Source: Lachnospiraceae bacterium (GTDB taxonomy: Bacteria > Bacillota_A > Clostridia > Lachnospirales > Lachnospiraceae). From it: a stretch of DNA of 64,000 nucleotides. The notes below the pieces were generated by a model. It was not told where the DNA came from, did no database searches, and was given only the letters and a program-made list of their open reading frames with translations. Below, piece after piece: positions 49,672 to 58,734 of the stretch. Position numbers and translations under genes: made by a program. Position 1 is the first letter of the stretch; each line of letters begins with the position of its first letter. The DNA lies in the NCBI GenBank assembly GCA_017522685.1, contig JAFWYN010000014.1:54560-118559 (forward strand), given 5' to 3'.

Positions 49672-49914
49672 TCATAGGTCAATACGTGACAAAGGATTGC
49701 TGACTCCCATTAATACCATGTATAAAATCACAATAACCAACGCAAGAAAAAAGAGGACAAACACAAATTTTGTATTTTTGTTCTGTACAGTAGCTTTTGT
49801 ACGCTCGTGTGTCCTCATCCGGGCACCGCCTTTTCCACCAGACCCTAGTAACGCCAGCACGATTGGCATAATAATAAGAATAATGACAAGAATGAATGAC
49901 ATACCACTTCCCAT
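49672..49914 (-). CDS. Small membrane protein, 80 residues
   Basis: Two hydrophobic spans (about 5-24 and 49-70) flank a basic loop (GARMRTHERTKATVQNKN). AAAGGAG lies 7 bases before the ATG, which supports a real gene. I do not recognise a family. It is 72 bases upstream of the zinc-ribbon membrane protein, so they may be cotranscribed. Confidence 0.65.
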   Translation of the reverse strand: MGSGMSFILVIILIIMPIVLALLGSGGKGGARMRTHERTKATVQNKNTKFVFVLFFLALVIVILYMVLMGVSNPLSRIDL

Positions 49915-50127
49915 GTCCGTTTCTCCTTTACTATTTGTATATTACGAATATATCACATACTTAATTTCGCGTCAAGGAAGCCTTACAAAGATAGTAAGTG
50001 ACAGTGTTCTGAAAATTCATTGTAAAATTTTACACAACATACTAAAATACATTGACTTCCCATTCCAATAGTAGTAGTATTTTTCAAAAGGACAATATCA
50101 TACGGACTGTTTTTGGGAGGTGCTATT

Positions 50128-50607
50128 ATGAATTTTTCAAAGCTATACCGAAAGAGACTGATACCAATGGAATGCATTTTACTAAAGGATGATACGATAG
50201 AGTATTGTTCTGACGAAATGCTGGTTACCTCTTGGAAAACCCTTAAGCCCAAGACTGAATTTTCACATGGTTGTTCCTGTTATTTTTTCAAGGAAGGCTT
50301 TAAGGTAAGTAAGTTCTATAAGCAGGACGGACAGCTTTTGTATTATTACTGTGATATTGTGGAATTTGAAAAGAACGATGAGGATGATTCTCTGATTATC
50401 ACTGACCTGTTGGCGGATGTAATTCTGTATCCCGACGGCAAAGTTCATGTCATGGATTTAGACGAACTGGCAGATGCCCAAGAACAGGCACTCATTAGCG
50501 GCACTCAGTTGAATCGGTCCTTACGACAGCTGGATAAATTACTTAACATCATACATAAGGGAGATTTCTCCCAACTGCTTGAAAAAATGGAAAGCCTCGG
50601 ACTTTAA
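50128..50607 (+). CDS. DUF402 protein
   Basis: The protein has 159 residues from the ATG at 50128, which has GGGAGG 7 bases upstream. It fits the DUF402 fold: a beta-barrel with acidic residues (FEKNDEDDSLIITDLLADVILYPDGKVHVMDLDEL) near metal-binding positions. Some DUF402 proteins are nucleoside phosphatases; that activity is not certain here. Its stop codon sits inside the terminator. Confidence 0.85.
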   Translation: MNFSKLYRKRLIPMECILLKDDTIEYCSDEMLVTSWKTLKPKTEFSHGCSCYFFKEGFKVSKFYKQDGQLLYYYCDIVEFEKNDEDDSLIITDLLADVILYPDGKVHVMDLDELADAQEQALISGTQLNRSLRQLDKLLNIIHKGDFSQLLEKMESLGL

Positions 50608-50624
50608 AGTCCAAGGCTTTTTTT
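50592..50624 (+). terminator. Terminator overlapping the DUF402 stop codon
   Basis: AGCCT-C-GGACTTT pairs with AAAGTCC-A-AGGCT, and a T-run follows (50618-50624). The TAA stop is in the turn of the hairpin. Confidence 0.85.
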
Positions 50625-50626
50625 GC

Positions 50627-51787
50627 TTAATAAAATATATGTCCGCCAATGGAAATTCCGGTAAGTCCAGGGATAGGCGTTCTGAAAAATACACAGTTAC
50701 CTACATTGGATAATCCGGCCATAGCTTCGTCTGCTGCCTTATAACAGCTTGGTGTGGCTTTATTTTTCGCCAAAGCAAGCTCCAATCGCCCGCTGCCCAC
50801 CGGAGAGAACTGCCGTTTCTGATAAATTACACCTACTATGGTATCAGGGAAACGGGAGCTAAGCATTCTGTTGATTACCACTGCTCCAACCGCCACCTGT
50901 CCTGCATAGGGTTCGCCACCGGCTTCACAGTATATCAGATTGGCCAGAAGGTATCGGTCTCCCTCCTCAAAGGTTACCTCCGAAATATCTCTCCATTCAC
51001 TGTTGGCTGCAAGCTGTGACATGGCCTGCTCCTCCGCCAGCTTCTTTTTCAGATATTTCAAATCCTTCTCCAGTTTTTTCATTTCATTCTCGTAGGCTCT
51101 GGCTGCTGCTTCCGCATCATCAATTTGATCTTCATACTCGGAAATGGAGGCCCTGACCTCTTCAATCAGGCTATCCACCTTGCTTTTTTCCGCTTCTGCA
51201 TTAATCTGCAAAATCTCCAAATCCAGTTTTTCCTGTTCCAGGCGTTTTTCTTCTGCCTCGATAAATTCCCTGGTTTCGATAATGTCATCCAAAATACGAT
51301 CCGAATAGCTTGCCACCCCTTCGAAATAAGTAGCAAAATTTAACATGGATGCAAAGCTGTCTGCTCCAAGGATTACCTCCAACCATCCCATAGAACCTCT
51401 TTCGTAGCTGTACTTTACATGCTTCTCCATCCGTTCATACTGATCGGCTTCGCTGGCACGGGCCTCCTCAAGGGCAATCCCGGTATCTTCTATCTCCAGC
51501 TTTTTGGTGGCAATCTGCTCTTCCAAATCTGCCAGTCGCTCGCTCACTGCCGTAAGCTCTGCATTCAGCTCATTCAATCTCTTTTGAAGGTCGTTTTGCT
51601 CACCTTTAAGTCCTTTCAGTTCTGCTTCGTGGGCATCCATAATCTGTTCCAGCTCATTTTTATTTTGTTGAGCTGCATCTATCTGTTCCTGCCAGTTGTC
51701 TGCCACCACTTCCAGGACCGGTTGCAAGCACACTAACAGCACTGCACAAAGTGCCACTAGTATCCCCCTTTTCAAATACCGTCCCAT
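50627..51787 (-). CDS. Secreted coiled-coil protein with SleB-type hydrolase domain
   Basis: The 386-residue protein has a signal peptide (about 1-28), then a long coiled coil (30-250) with the PcsB-like GSMGWLEVILGADSFASMLN insert, and a C-terminal cell-wall hydrolase domain of SleB type (ANLIYCEAGGEPYAGQVAVGAVVINRM, catalytic Glu in the first part). Such enzymes cut the glycan of peptidoglycan. PcsB-like coiled coils bind FtsX in other bacteria, so division or spore-cortex work is possible. Its start overlaps the dCMP deaminase stop by one base. Confidence 0.88.
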   Translation of the reverse strand: MGRYLKRGILVALCAVLLVCLQPVLEVVADNWQEQIDAAQQNKNELEQIMDAHEAELKGLKGEQNDLQKRLNELNAELTAVSERLADLEEQIATKKLEIEDTGIALEEARASEADQYERMEKHVKYSYERGSMGWLEVILGADSFASMLNFATYFEGVASYSDRILDDIIETREFIEAEEKRLEQEKLDLEILQINAEAEKSKVDSLIEEVRASISEYEDQIDDAEAAARAYENEMKKLEKDLKYLKKKLAEEQAMSQLAANSEWRDISEVTFEEGDRYLLANLIYCEAGGEPYAGQVAVGAVVINRMLSSRFPDTIVGVIYQKRQFSPVGSGRLELALAKNKATPSCYKAADEAMAGLSNVGNCVFFRTPIPGLTGISIGGHIFY

Positions 51788-52272
51788 TATACTTCAATCT
51801 CCAACCTTTTACCGCTTCTTTGGTATTTCATATACTTTACACCTGCGGCATCAAACATCTTTTTACTAGCCACATCAGAAGGAGTCCCGTTATATTTGTC
51901 ACTGTCATATACCACTTCTCGGATACCCGCCTGTATGATGGCTTTCGCACATTCATTACAGGGGAAAAGCGATACATACAGCTTTGTTCCCTCTAAAGAA
52001 CCACCTCTGTAATTTAAGATGGCATTAAGTTCACTATGGGTTACAAATGGATATTTGGTATCCAATTCATCTCCTTCACGTCCCCAGGGAAACTCCTCAT
52101 CGGAACAACCTGCCGGGAATCCGTTATAACCCATGGATAATATTTTATTATTGTTGCTGACAATACAGGCGCCAACCTGAGTATTGGGGTCCTTAGAGCG
52201 CATACCGGAAAGATGGGCTACTCCCATGAAATATTCATCCCAATTAATATAGTCCTCTCGCTTATTACTCAT
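51787..52272 (-). CDS. dCMP deaminase
   Basis: The protein has 161 residues from the ATG at 52272, which has AAAGGGAGA upstream; a longer frame to 52353 lacks support. It shows the zinc site HSELNAI with the catalytic Glu, and PCNECAKAI. Family enzymes turn dCMP into dUMP for thymidylate synthesis. Similar ComE-type proteins exist, but the length and motifs favour dCMP deaminase. Confidence 0.9.
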   Translation of the reverse strand: MSNKREDYINWDEYFMGVAHLSGMRSKDPNTQVGACIVSNNNKILSMGYNGFPAGCSDEEFPWGREGDELDTKYPFVTHSELNAILNYRGGSLEGTKLYVSLFPCNECAKAIIQAGIREVVYDSDKYNGTPSDVASKKMFDAAGVKYMKYQRSGKRLEIEV

Positions 52273-52285
52273 TTGTCTCTCCCTT

Positions 52286-54142
52286 TTACTTCCGGCGGCT
52301 CTTCCAGATACGCTTCGCTTCGTACATATTCTTATCCGCCTGTTCCATGGCAAGCAAAATACTGTTCATATTTCTGCAGAAAGCATATCCAATACTCACA
52401 TGGAGATACCATGGCTTCACACCGCTTGCATTAAACTCATCCACCCGTTGCTTAATATTTTGGACATATTGCTCTGCCACTTCCTGTTGGTTGGTTCTGA
52501 CACATACCACGAACTCATCACCGCCTATACGTGCAGCACTTCCCTTATCGCCGGCTACTTCCTTCAATACGTTCGCCACCTGACAAAGCGCAGCATCACC
52601 TTCCAAATGTCCATAGCTGTCGTTAATTTTTTTCAAATCATCCATGTCTACGCTAATAATACAAAAACCGCCCGTAATAACGATTGCATTACTGTACTTA
52701 CGCAAAACATTATCCAGTTCTCTACGATTACCAATACCGGTTAATGCATCCTGTCGATAGTTCTGGCGCAGTTCCATCAATTCCTTGCTTTCCTCATACA
52801 TTACCTGTTTTTCCAGGGAATTACCGATGTCCTGAACCCAACGGGTAAAGAAATATCTCATACCGGCCAGATAGCAGTTCTTTACGACCACATACCCCAG
52901 GCACTTATTCAAACCATGCAATGGATGCACATAAATCATATCATTCGGTTCTATATATCCTGCCGGCAAAATATCTCTTCTATCAAAGGTTACATCCGTA
53001 AACTCGCAGGCATCGTTTTGTAAAATCGCCCTAAGTATCATTTTCTCAGAGTACCGCTGCTGTAAAGCACTACTCTCCTGTTCCATGTCCTCAGGTTTAC
53101 ACAAGCACACATATATTTGACCATACGGTTTCCTACTGATATATGCAGTTGCTGCCATCATCAAACTTACGAAATCCTCTTCACTCTCAAACGCAATCCA
53201 CATGGCAGTAAGGGTAAAAAATACTTGATTGATATATTCCTTATCCGTCAAAAGCTTCTTAATGGAATACATATCCCATTCCTTTTGTGCACAACAGGAA
53301 TCCCGATATACCGGAGTTCCCACGATATATACATCCTTCTTCTCTTCACCGGTTTCACAAAGCTCTTCCAATAATTCCACGGCTTTTTTTCCCAGCTCTC
53401 CACCTTTTACAAGTATGGTGGAAAGTGGTGGAATGGAACATCTTGCTTCCTCAATATCATCATAACCGGATACACAAATCTGCTCCGGTATCTTAATACC
53501 CTTTTTATTCAATGAATCACAAATGGAGATAGCCATGTAATCATTGGCGCAAACAATTGCCTCCGGCCAGTTATCAGGGTCCTTTAACAACCACTCTACC
53601 GCTTCGTCACCTCTATTTCGCCAATAATCTCCTTCATATATCATCTCCGGCGTGACCTTTAATCCATGTTTTTGCATGGTATTGACATATGCTAACAAAC
53701 GTCTTTGGGCATCATACATTTCCAACCTACCCGTCATGAAGCATACTCTCTTAAAGCCATGATGCACGATAAAATGCTCTACCATATCACACATAGCTGT
53801 ATAGTCATCCACCAATACATTACTGAAACGTTCATCCTTCTGTCTGATGCTGACTACCGGACATTTGGCCTCGCGCTCCAAAAGCTCTGCCAGTTCTTCA
53901 TCCATGTTCTCAATCCCGAAGGTATCTCCTGCTACGATAATTCCGTCATAATCCTTCAAATAGGGCATATTAATGATATTTTTCTCACCCTGACTATAGA
54001 ATACATTGGCACCGTAAACGGCAGCATTGGCATATACAAAGACTTTGACCCCTCTTGCCTTTGCTTCTTCCCTAACTGCTTCTAATACGTCAACCTGAAA
54101 TTCACCGGAGATATCTCCGATAAAAACTGCTAGTTTCTTCAT
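52286..54142 (-). CDS. Sugar-binding-fold (LacI-like) sensor diguanylate cyclase
   Basis: The protein has 618 residues from the ATG at 54142. The N-terminal ~270 residues match the periplasmic-binding fold of LacI/RbsB proteins (YDGIIVAGDTFG, VLVDDYTAM, NDYMAISICDSLNKKG) but without a helix-turn-helix, signal peptide or membrane span. A middle ~170-residue region may be GAF-like. The C-terminal GGDEF domain is intact (GGDEF motif, VDMDDLKKINDSYGH). It should be a cytoplasmic enzyme making c-di-GMP in response to a small ligand, perhaps a sugar. It lies 13 bases upstream of the dCMP deaminase gene. Confidence 0.9.
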   Translation of the reverse strand: MKKLAVFIGDISGEFQVDVLEAVREEAKARGVKVFVYANAAVYGANVFYSQGEKNIINMPYLKDYDGIIVAGDTFGIENMDEELAELLEREAKCPVVSIRQKDERFSNVLVDDYTAMCDMVEHFIVHHGFKRVCFMTGRLEMYDAQRRLLAYVNTMQKHGLKVTPEMIYEGDYWRNRGDEAVEWLLKDPDNWPEAIVCANDYMAISICDSLNKKGIKIPEQICVSGYDDIEEARCSIPPLSTILVKGGELGKKAVELLEELCETGEEKKDVYIVGTPVYRDSCCAQKEWDMYSIKKLLTDKEYINQVFFTLTAMWIAFESEEDFVSLMMAATAYISRKPYGQIYVCLCKPEDMEQESSALQQRYSEKMILRAILQNDACEFTDVTFDRRDILPAGYIEPNDMIYVHPLHGLNKCLGYVVVKNCYLAGMRYFFTRWVQDIGNSLEKQVMYEESKELMELRQNYRQDALTGIGNRRELDNVLRKYSNAIVITGGFCIISVDMDDLKKINDSYGHLEGDAALCQVANVLKEVAGDKGSAARIGGDEFVVCVRTNQQEVAEQYVQNIKQRVDEFNASGVKPWYLHVSIGYAFCRNMNSILLAMEQADKNMYEAKRIWKSRRK

Positions 54143-54199
54143 ATTGAATCCCCACATTCAAAATTGAAATACCTTGAATTTATATCCACCTACAAAATA

Positions 54200-54628
54200 C
54201 TACTGCTCAATCAAATCAATTCTTCTCTGATGTCTTTCATCCCCGGAAAAAGCGGTGCCAAGGAAGGTATCCACGATTTCCATGGCCATCATATCGCCTA
54301 CCAGTGCCGCACCCATTGCCAGCACATTGGCGTCGTTATGAAGTCTGGTCATCTTTGCGGATAAAGGTTCCGAACAAAGTGCACAACGGATTCCCGCTGT
54401 CTTATTGGCAGTAATGCTGATACCGATACCGGTGGTACAAATCACAATACCCTTCTCACACTCTCCTGCTGCCACAGCCTTTGCCACTGCATGACCGAAT
54501 GTGGGATAATCCACCGAAACCTTCTCGTAACAGCCTGTATCCTTTACCTCGTATCCTTTTTCCAGCAAATGTGCCTTTACTTTCTCTTTTAAATCAAATC
54601 CGCCATGATCGCTGCCGATTGCTATCAT
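54200..54628 (-). CDS. rpiB: Ribose-5-phosphate isomerase B
   Basis: This 142-residue RpiB has GSDHGGFDLKE, the catalytic Cys in ICTTGIGISITANK, and the LHNDANVLAMG block. It interconverts ribulose-5-phosphate and ribose-5-phosphate. It starts 1 base after tsaC, a pairing common in Firmicutes. Confidence 0.95.
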   Translation of the reverse strand: MIAIGSDHGGFDLKEKVKAHLLEKGYEVKDTGCYEKVSVDYPTFGHAVAKAVAAGECEKGIVICTTGIGISITANKTAGIRCALCSEPLSAKMTRLHNDANVLAMGAALVGDMMAMEIVDTFLGTAFSGDERHQRRIDLIEQ

Positions 54629-54629
54629 T

Positions 54630-55715
54630 TTATTGTCCTCCGTTTTCTTCTTTTTCCAAATATATCATTTTATGGCCTGCGGCCTTTAACAAACGATTCA
54701 TTATAGCCTGTCCCATGCCGTCCGAATGGAAACTTTCCGAAAAAATCACATCCACCTTTTCATCATCAAATTCTCTTAATATCCGGTACAAATTGTGGGC
54801 AATGGTGGCTTCTTCCTGTCTGTTACCGATGTTTTTCACCACATCCGCACAGTAGAGATTCCGGGTCTCCAAGGAACCGATTACACCGGTTTTTTGGCCC
54901 TGCTTCCGTGCCTCTTCTACCTGTCTGTTGATGAATGCTGCTACCTGTCGTTCCTCTCCGGCCACAATCGTCAACTCTCCTGCGGGTGCATAGTGACGAT
55001 ATTTCATGCCGGGTGCTTTGGGTGCCAGCCCCGTGTCATTACTCAATATGGTTTGGTCCACATCCACCTGCCCCAGTACCTCCCGAAGCATAGCCTCCGT
55101 CACAAAACCGGGACGCAAGATCTGAGGCGGAGAAACCGTCAAATCTATAATGGTGGATTCCAGTCCGATTCCTACCTGACCACCGTCAATAATCATATCA
55201 ATTCGTCCGTCCATATCCTCAATCACATATTTGGCAACTGTGGGACTGGGCTTCCCGGAAATATTGGCACTGGGTGCCGCTACATATCCTCCTGCATATT
55301 CGATAAGCTTTCGTGCCACCGGATGTGACGGAAACCTTACCGCCACCGTATTCAGTCCGCCTGTGGTTTCCACAGGTACCCGCTCCGACTTCTCCAATAT
55401 AATGGTCAAAGGTCCGGGCCAGAAGGCATTTGCAATCTTTAATGCCTCCGGAGTCACCTCCTTAACAATGGCCGCCAAAGCTTTCATATCTGCGATATGT
55501 ACTATAAGCGGATTGTCCGAGGGTCTTCCTTTTGCTTCATAGATTTTTCCGGAGGATTCTCTGTTCAAAGCATCCCCGCCCAAACCATATACGGTTTCCG
55601 TAGGAAATGCCACCAGTCCGCCCTTTCGGAGAATCTCTCCTGCCCTGCGAAGTTGCTCCTCGCACTCAGTGTCAAATCCTTCCCCGGCACTCACTGTAAT
55701 GACTTCTGTCTTCAT
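54630..55715 (-). CDS. tsaC: L-threonylcarbamoyladenylate synthase
   Basis: The 361-residue protein has the long Sua5 form: a YrdC domain (GGLVAFPTETVYGLGGDAL, KGRPSDNPLIVHI, PSANISGKPSPT) and a C-terminal Sua5 domain after about residue 215. It makes threonylcarbamoyl-AMP for the t6A37 modification of tRNA. It is followed by rpiB. Confidence 0.95.
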   Translation of the reverse strand: MKTEVITVSAGEGFDTECEEQLRRAGEILRKGGLVAFPTETVYGLGGDALNRESSGKIYEAKGRPSDNPLIVHIADMKALAAIVKEVTPEALKIANAFWPGPLTIILEKSERVPVETTGGLNTVAVRFPSHPVARKLIEYAGGYVAAPSANISGKPSPTVAKYVIEDMDGRIDMIIDGGQVGIGLESTIIDLTVSPPQILRPGFVTEAMLREVLGQVDVDQTILSNDTGLAPKAPGMKYRHYAPAGELTIVAGEERQVAAFINRQVEEARKQGQKTGVIGSLETRNLYCADVVKNIGNRQEEATIAHNLYRILREFDDEKVDVIFSESFHSDGMGQAIMNRLLKAAGHKMIYLEKEENGGQ

Positions 55716-55841
55716 AATTTTCCTCTTGTACCTATGTCAAAATTATGACTAAAAATCAAAATTTTTACAATAATCCTATTTTATCATTCTGTATATACAG
55801 AGTTAGTATATCACATCCGGCCCAAAAATAAAAGAATAAGT

Positions 55842-56549
55842 TTACCTCTGTTTATTAATATACTGTAAAATCCCCATGTGAATTGCCCATGCCACTTTCA
55901 TCTGATATTCCTCATCCGCCAAAAGCGCTGCTTCCTTCGAATTGGACAGAAAACCGCACTCCACGATTACTGTGGGAATCTGCGTCTTTTTCAGCAAGTA
56001 ATAGCTGTCATTTGCCTTAATTTGACGATGATTTTCCGGGTTTAGTTTCAGGCGCAGTTGTTCCTGCAATAAAGCCGCCAACTGCTCCCCCTCTTTACTG
56101 TCCTTGTGATAAAAGACCTGTGCCCCCTTTACATATTCCTCAGGATAACTGTTTTGATGGATACTGACCACCGCCAGGGGCTGTGCTTCTTCCATGATTT
56201 CAATCCGCCGTTTCATATCCTGTACCTTCTTGTTTTCAGCCCCCGCATCATAAAGACCCTCATCCCCTTCCCTGGTCAGAACCACTTTTATATCATTGGC
56301 CTCCAGATAAGCCTTCACCTTTTTGGTAATCGCCAGATTGATTTCCTTTTCCCGACTTCCGTTGATGCCTATTTTTCCGGGGTCATCTCCGCCGTGTCCC
56401 GCATCCAGTACGATACACACCTGTTCCTCTCCTATCTGCACCTGGCGGCTGGCAATGTATTGCCCCCCTTCCTTTGCAATATAAAGCAATGCGGCTGCCA
56501 TCAGCAGTCCCACACCCAAGGAAAAGTATTTCTCAATATATTTTTTCAC
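55842..56549 (-). CDS. cwlD: N-acetylmuramoyl-L-alanine amidase, CwlD-like
   Basis: The 235-residue protein has an N-terminal membrane anchor and an Amidase_3 domain: zinc ligands in VLDAGHGGDDPG, Glu in REKEINLAITKKV, His in SIHQNS, and the late VECGFLSN. CwlD starts muramic-lactam formation in the spore cortex. The length and anchor fit CwlD well. Confidence 0.92.
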   Translation of the reverse strand: MKKYIEKYFSLGVGLLMAAALLYIAKEGGQYIASRQVQIGEEQVCIVLDAGHGGDDPGKIGINGSREKEINLAITKKVKAYLEANDIKVVLTREGDEGLYDAGAENKKVQDMKRRIEIMEEAQPLAVVSIHQNSYPEEYVKGAQVFYHKDSKEGEQLAALLQEQLRLKLNPENHRQIKANDSYYLLKKTQIPTVIVECGFLSNSKEAALLADEEYQMKVAWAIHMGILQYINKQR

Positions 56550-56557
56550 ACAAAAAT

Positions 56558-56595
56558 ACTCCGGAACATATTCATCACATCCTATGCTCCGGAGT
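56558..56595 (-). terminator. Terminator of the GH18 gene
   Basis: ACTCCGG (56558-56564) pairs with CCGGAGT (56589-56595), with a few more pairs toward the loop. On the minus strand it is followed by ATTTTTG. Confidence 0.7.
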
Positions 56596-56608
56596 TCTTA
56601 TTTATTCT

Positions 56609-58309
56609 CTATGAATTTAAGTAAGCACTGATTGCCTCCCAGATATCCGGTGTTTCGCATCCCAGACACCATGCTGCAACACCTGCAATTTCCCTGGCTC
56701 TCATTACATTCAACTTAGCCAGAATAGACTCTTTTGTTTCTGCCCACAGCTGGTACTTCACACCTCCGCCGGACCATTCCGCATATAACTGCTGTGATTC
56801 CTCATCCCAGGTCCCGGTCTGACCCACTCTATCCAGGAAATCCTGCACATTCTTCACTACCAAATCGCTGTAAGTCACTTCACCATCCGTTGTCTTAGAC
56901 AACATTCCGTAAAAAGGAATTCCGTTTACCACCTTTTCCTTAGGAACCAGTTTCAGTGTATCGTCTATGCCTTTACTTACAAAGTTAATACTCGCCGCAC
57001 TGCTTGCCTTTCCATTGCTGCTCAAATGCTCATCATAGCCCATGATGATAACATAATCCGCCACTTTTCCCTGCACATCCCTACGCAAATAAGTGTTATT
57101 GGAATTGGGAACCGGATTATCAATCGAAAAAGTAAGATTATTCAGTCGGCACGCTACCGACATTTCCCGCACAAACTGCGCAAAATCCTTCTTATAATCA
57201 TGATATTTTTCCTCAGACGGTTGTGCTTCAAAATCCAGATTGATACCATCCAGTCCAAGTGCCACCGCTTCCTGAACGATTGCATCAATCAGTCGGTTTC
57301 GAGTGGTTGTGGTTGACAATACTTCAAACACATCCACCCCGGCATCCTTATGCGTAAGATTATAATTAAAATCATCCAACACGCCCCAAACCTGATACCC
57401 CATATTGTGGGCACGCTTTACATAGCTTTCTGAGGCAAAGCTCTCATATCCGCCTTCATTGTCGCTTAAGCTAAACCATGTAGGTGCAATAACATTCATC
57501 CCCTTTACATTCGCCACATAACTTTCCAATGTATCGTTACCGCCTGCGCCTCCGATGGAATGCCAGCCCAGACACACCTTTTCATCCAGCTGCCTGGTAG
57601 TATATTCCGGCTCTATATAATCCGTCACCGGCTTCTCAACTACGATTGTCTCTTCTGACAGACATTTATTCTCCACATAACCGATAAAACCGTCCTGACT
57701 CTTTACCTTGGACCAATTCTCCATCTTCTCAAGAACTTCTAACCGCTCATCCTTCATGGTCTCACGCAAAATCGGACTCTTCACGCCGCCCTTAATACGG
57801 ATTTCCGTATCTTTCTTTACGGTAACCTCCCGTTTTTCTCCCCACTGTGTGTAAAGCTGTACACGCATATCATACATATCGTAGGAGTAATTCGTATATT
57901 TCTTTACAAGCTCTGCCGACAGATAAACCGTCTCTCCCTGACGATATACCGGACTTTTCTCTCCGGAAGACGTCAGCGGACTGTCTGTCAACTCATAGCG
58001 GTCCACAGTGGTAGGAAGGGCATACAAAAGAATCCCCTCTTTTTTATCCAGATAGAATCCGTCATTAAAATACTTATGCACCGTATCCAGGTCGAAATAG
58101 CAGGTGTCATTAACCAGATGCCCCTTTTCCGCTATCCTTTCATCCTGCAGAATCAGTGCCAGTTCATCTCCCTGCACTCCAAAATACTCCTGCAGATTGG
58201 CCTGTTCCTTGGAATAGGAATATTTATCAAAAACAATGCTTCCTGCCGTAGCAGCCCCAATAATCACAATTAAGATAAGAGCCACCAGTATGGGAATCAA
58301 TTTTTTCAT
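56609..58309 (-). CDS. Membrane-anchored GH18 glycosidase, YaaH/SleL-like
   Basis: The protein has 566 residues from the ATG at 58309, which has AAAGGAG 8 bases upstream. An N-terminal anchor (about 3-28) is followed by a stalk-like domain with copper-amine-oxidase-like repeats, an SH3-like segment (ENWSKVKSQDGFIGYV), and a GH18 domain with the catalytic DGINLDFEA (DxxxDxE form). The domain set matches spore-cortex or cell-wall N-acetylglucosaminidases. It lies upstream of cwlD. Confidence 0.9.
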   Translation of the reverse strand: MKKLIPILVALILIVIIGAATAGSIVFDKYSYSKEQANLQEYFGVQGDELALILQDERIAEKGHLVNDTCYFDLDTVHKYFNDGFYLDKKEGILLYALPTTVDRYELTDSPLTSSGEKSPVYRQGETVYLSAELVKKYTNYSYDMYDMRVQLYTQWGEKREVTVKKDTEIRIKGGVKSPILRETMKDERLEVLEKMENWSKVKSQDGFIGYVENKCLSEETIVVEKPVTDYIEPEYTTRQLDEKVCLGWHSIGGAGGNDTLESYVANVKGMNVIAPTWFSLSDNEGGYESFASESYVKRAHNMGYQVWGVLDDFNYNLTHKDAGVDVFEVLSTTTTRNRLIDAIVQEAVALGLDGINLDFEAQPSEEKYHDYKKDFAQFVREMSVACRLNNLTFSIDNPVPNSNNTYLRRDVQGKVADYVIIMGYDEHLSSNGKASSAASINFVSKGIDDTLKLVPKEKVVNGIPFYGMLSKTTDGEVTYSDLVVKNVQDFLDRVGQTGTWDEESQQLYAEWSGGGVKYQLWAETKESILAKLNVMRAREIAGVAAWCLGCETPDIWEAISAYLNS

Positions 58310-58503
58310 GTTCTTTTCTCCTTTCGCATACATAAAGCGCCGGGACGAAAATGAAACCTCATCTTCTTCCGACGCCTTATAGTATAACAAACTATTTTCA
58401 TATCGTCATCATATTTTTGGATTAATTGCATAAACTGTGCCAAAACAATCCCATAGAGAGGCATTCCCGTCGGATTCTTCTGTCACCAGGCACTGACCAC
58501 GGC

Positions 58504-58734
58504 CTATAGCAAATCAATTCTATCAAAGCGAAGTTGTTTTAAAACACCTTTTTCATCCAGTACATAATCGGGCATATATACGGCACGTTCCTGCACACAA
58601 CGACTCAAGGCTTCCTCCAGCGTGATGCGTTTATCGTCCATATACACCTCTAAATTCTTTTGTACTCCGCCCATCCGGTCATACAACACTTCCTGCATAT
58701 TCTCTACCGCCGGGCGGTCTTCTGCTTCTTCCAT
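58504..58734 (-). CDS. Small uncharacterised protein, about 76 residues
   Basis: The likely start is the ATG at 58734, 10 bases after GGAGG; the ATG at 58743 touches the GGAGG site and is less likely. It is acidic and soluble (YMPDYVLDEKGVLKQLRFDRIDLL), with no recognised family. It stands alone, 195 bases from its nearest minus-strand neighbour. Confidence 0.6.
   Translation of the reverse strand: MEEAEDRPAVENMQEVLYDRMGGVQKNLEVYMDDKRITLEEALSRCVQERAVYMPDYVLDEKGVLKQLRFDRIDLL

Noticed and set aside
49649..50071. Plus-strand reading frame opposite the small membrane protein
   Set aside because: There is no ribosome site and its translation looks random; the minus-strand 80-residue frame has a good site and two clear spans.
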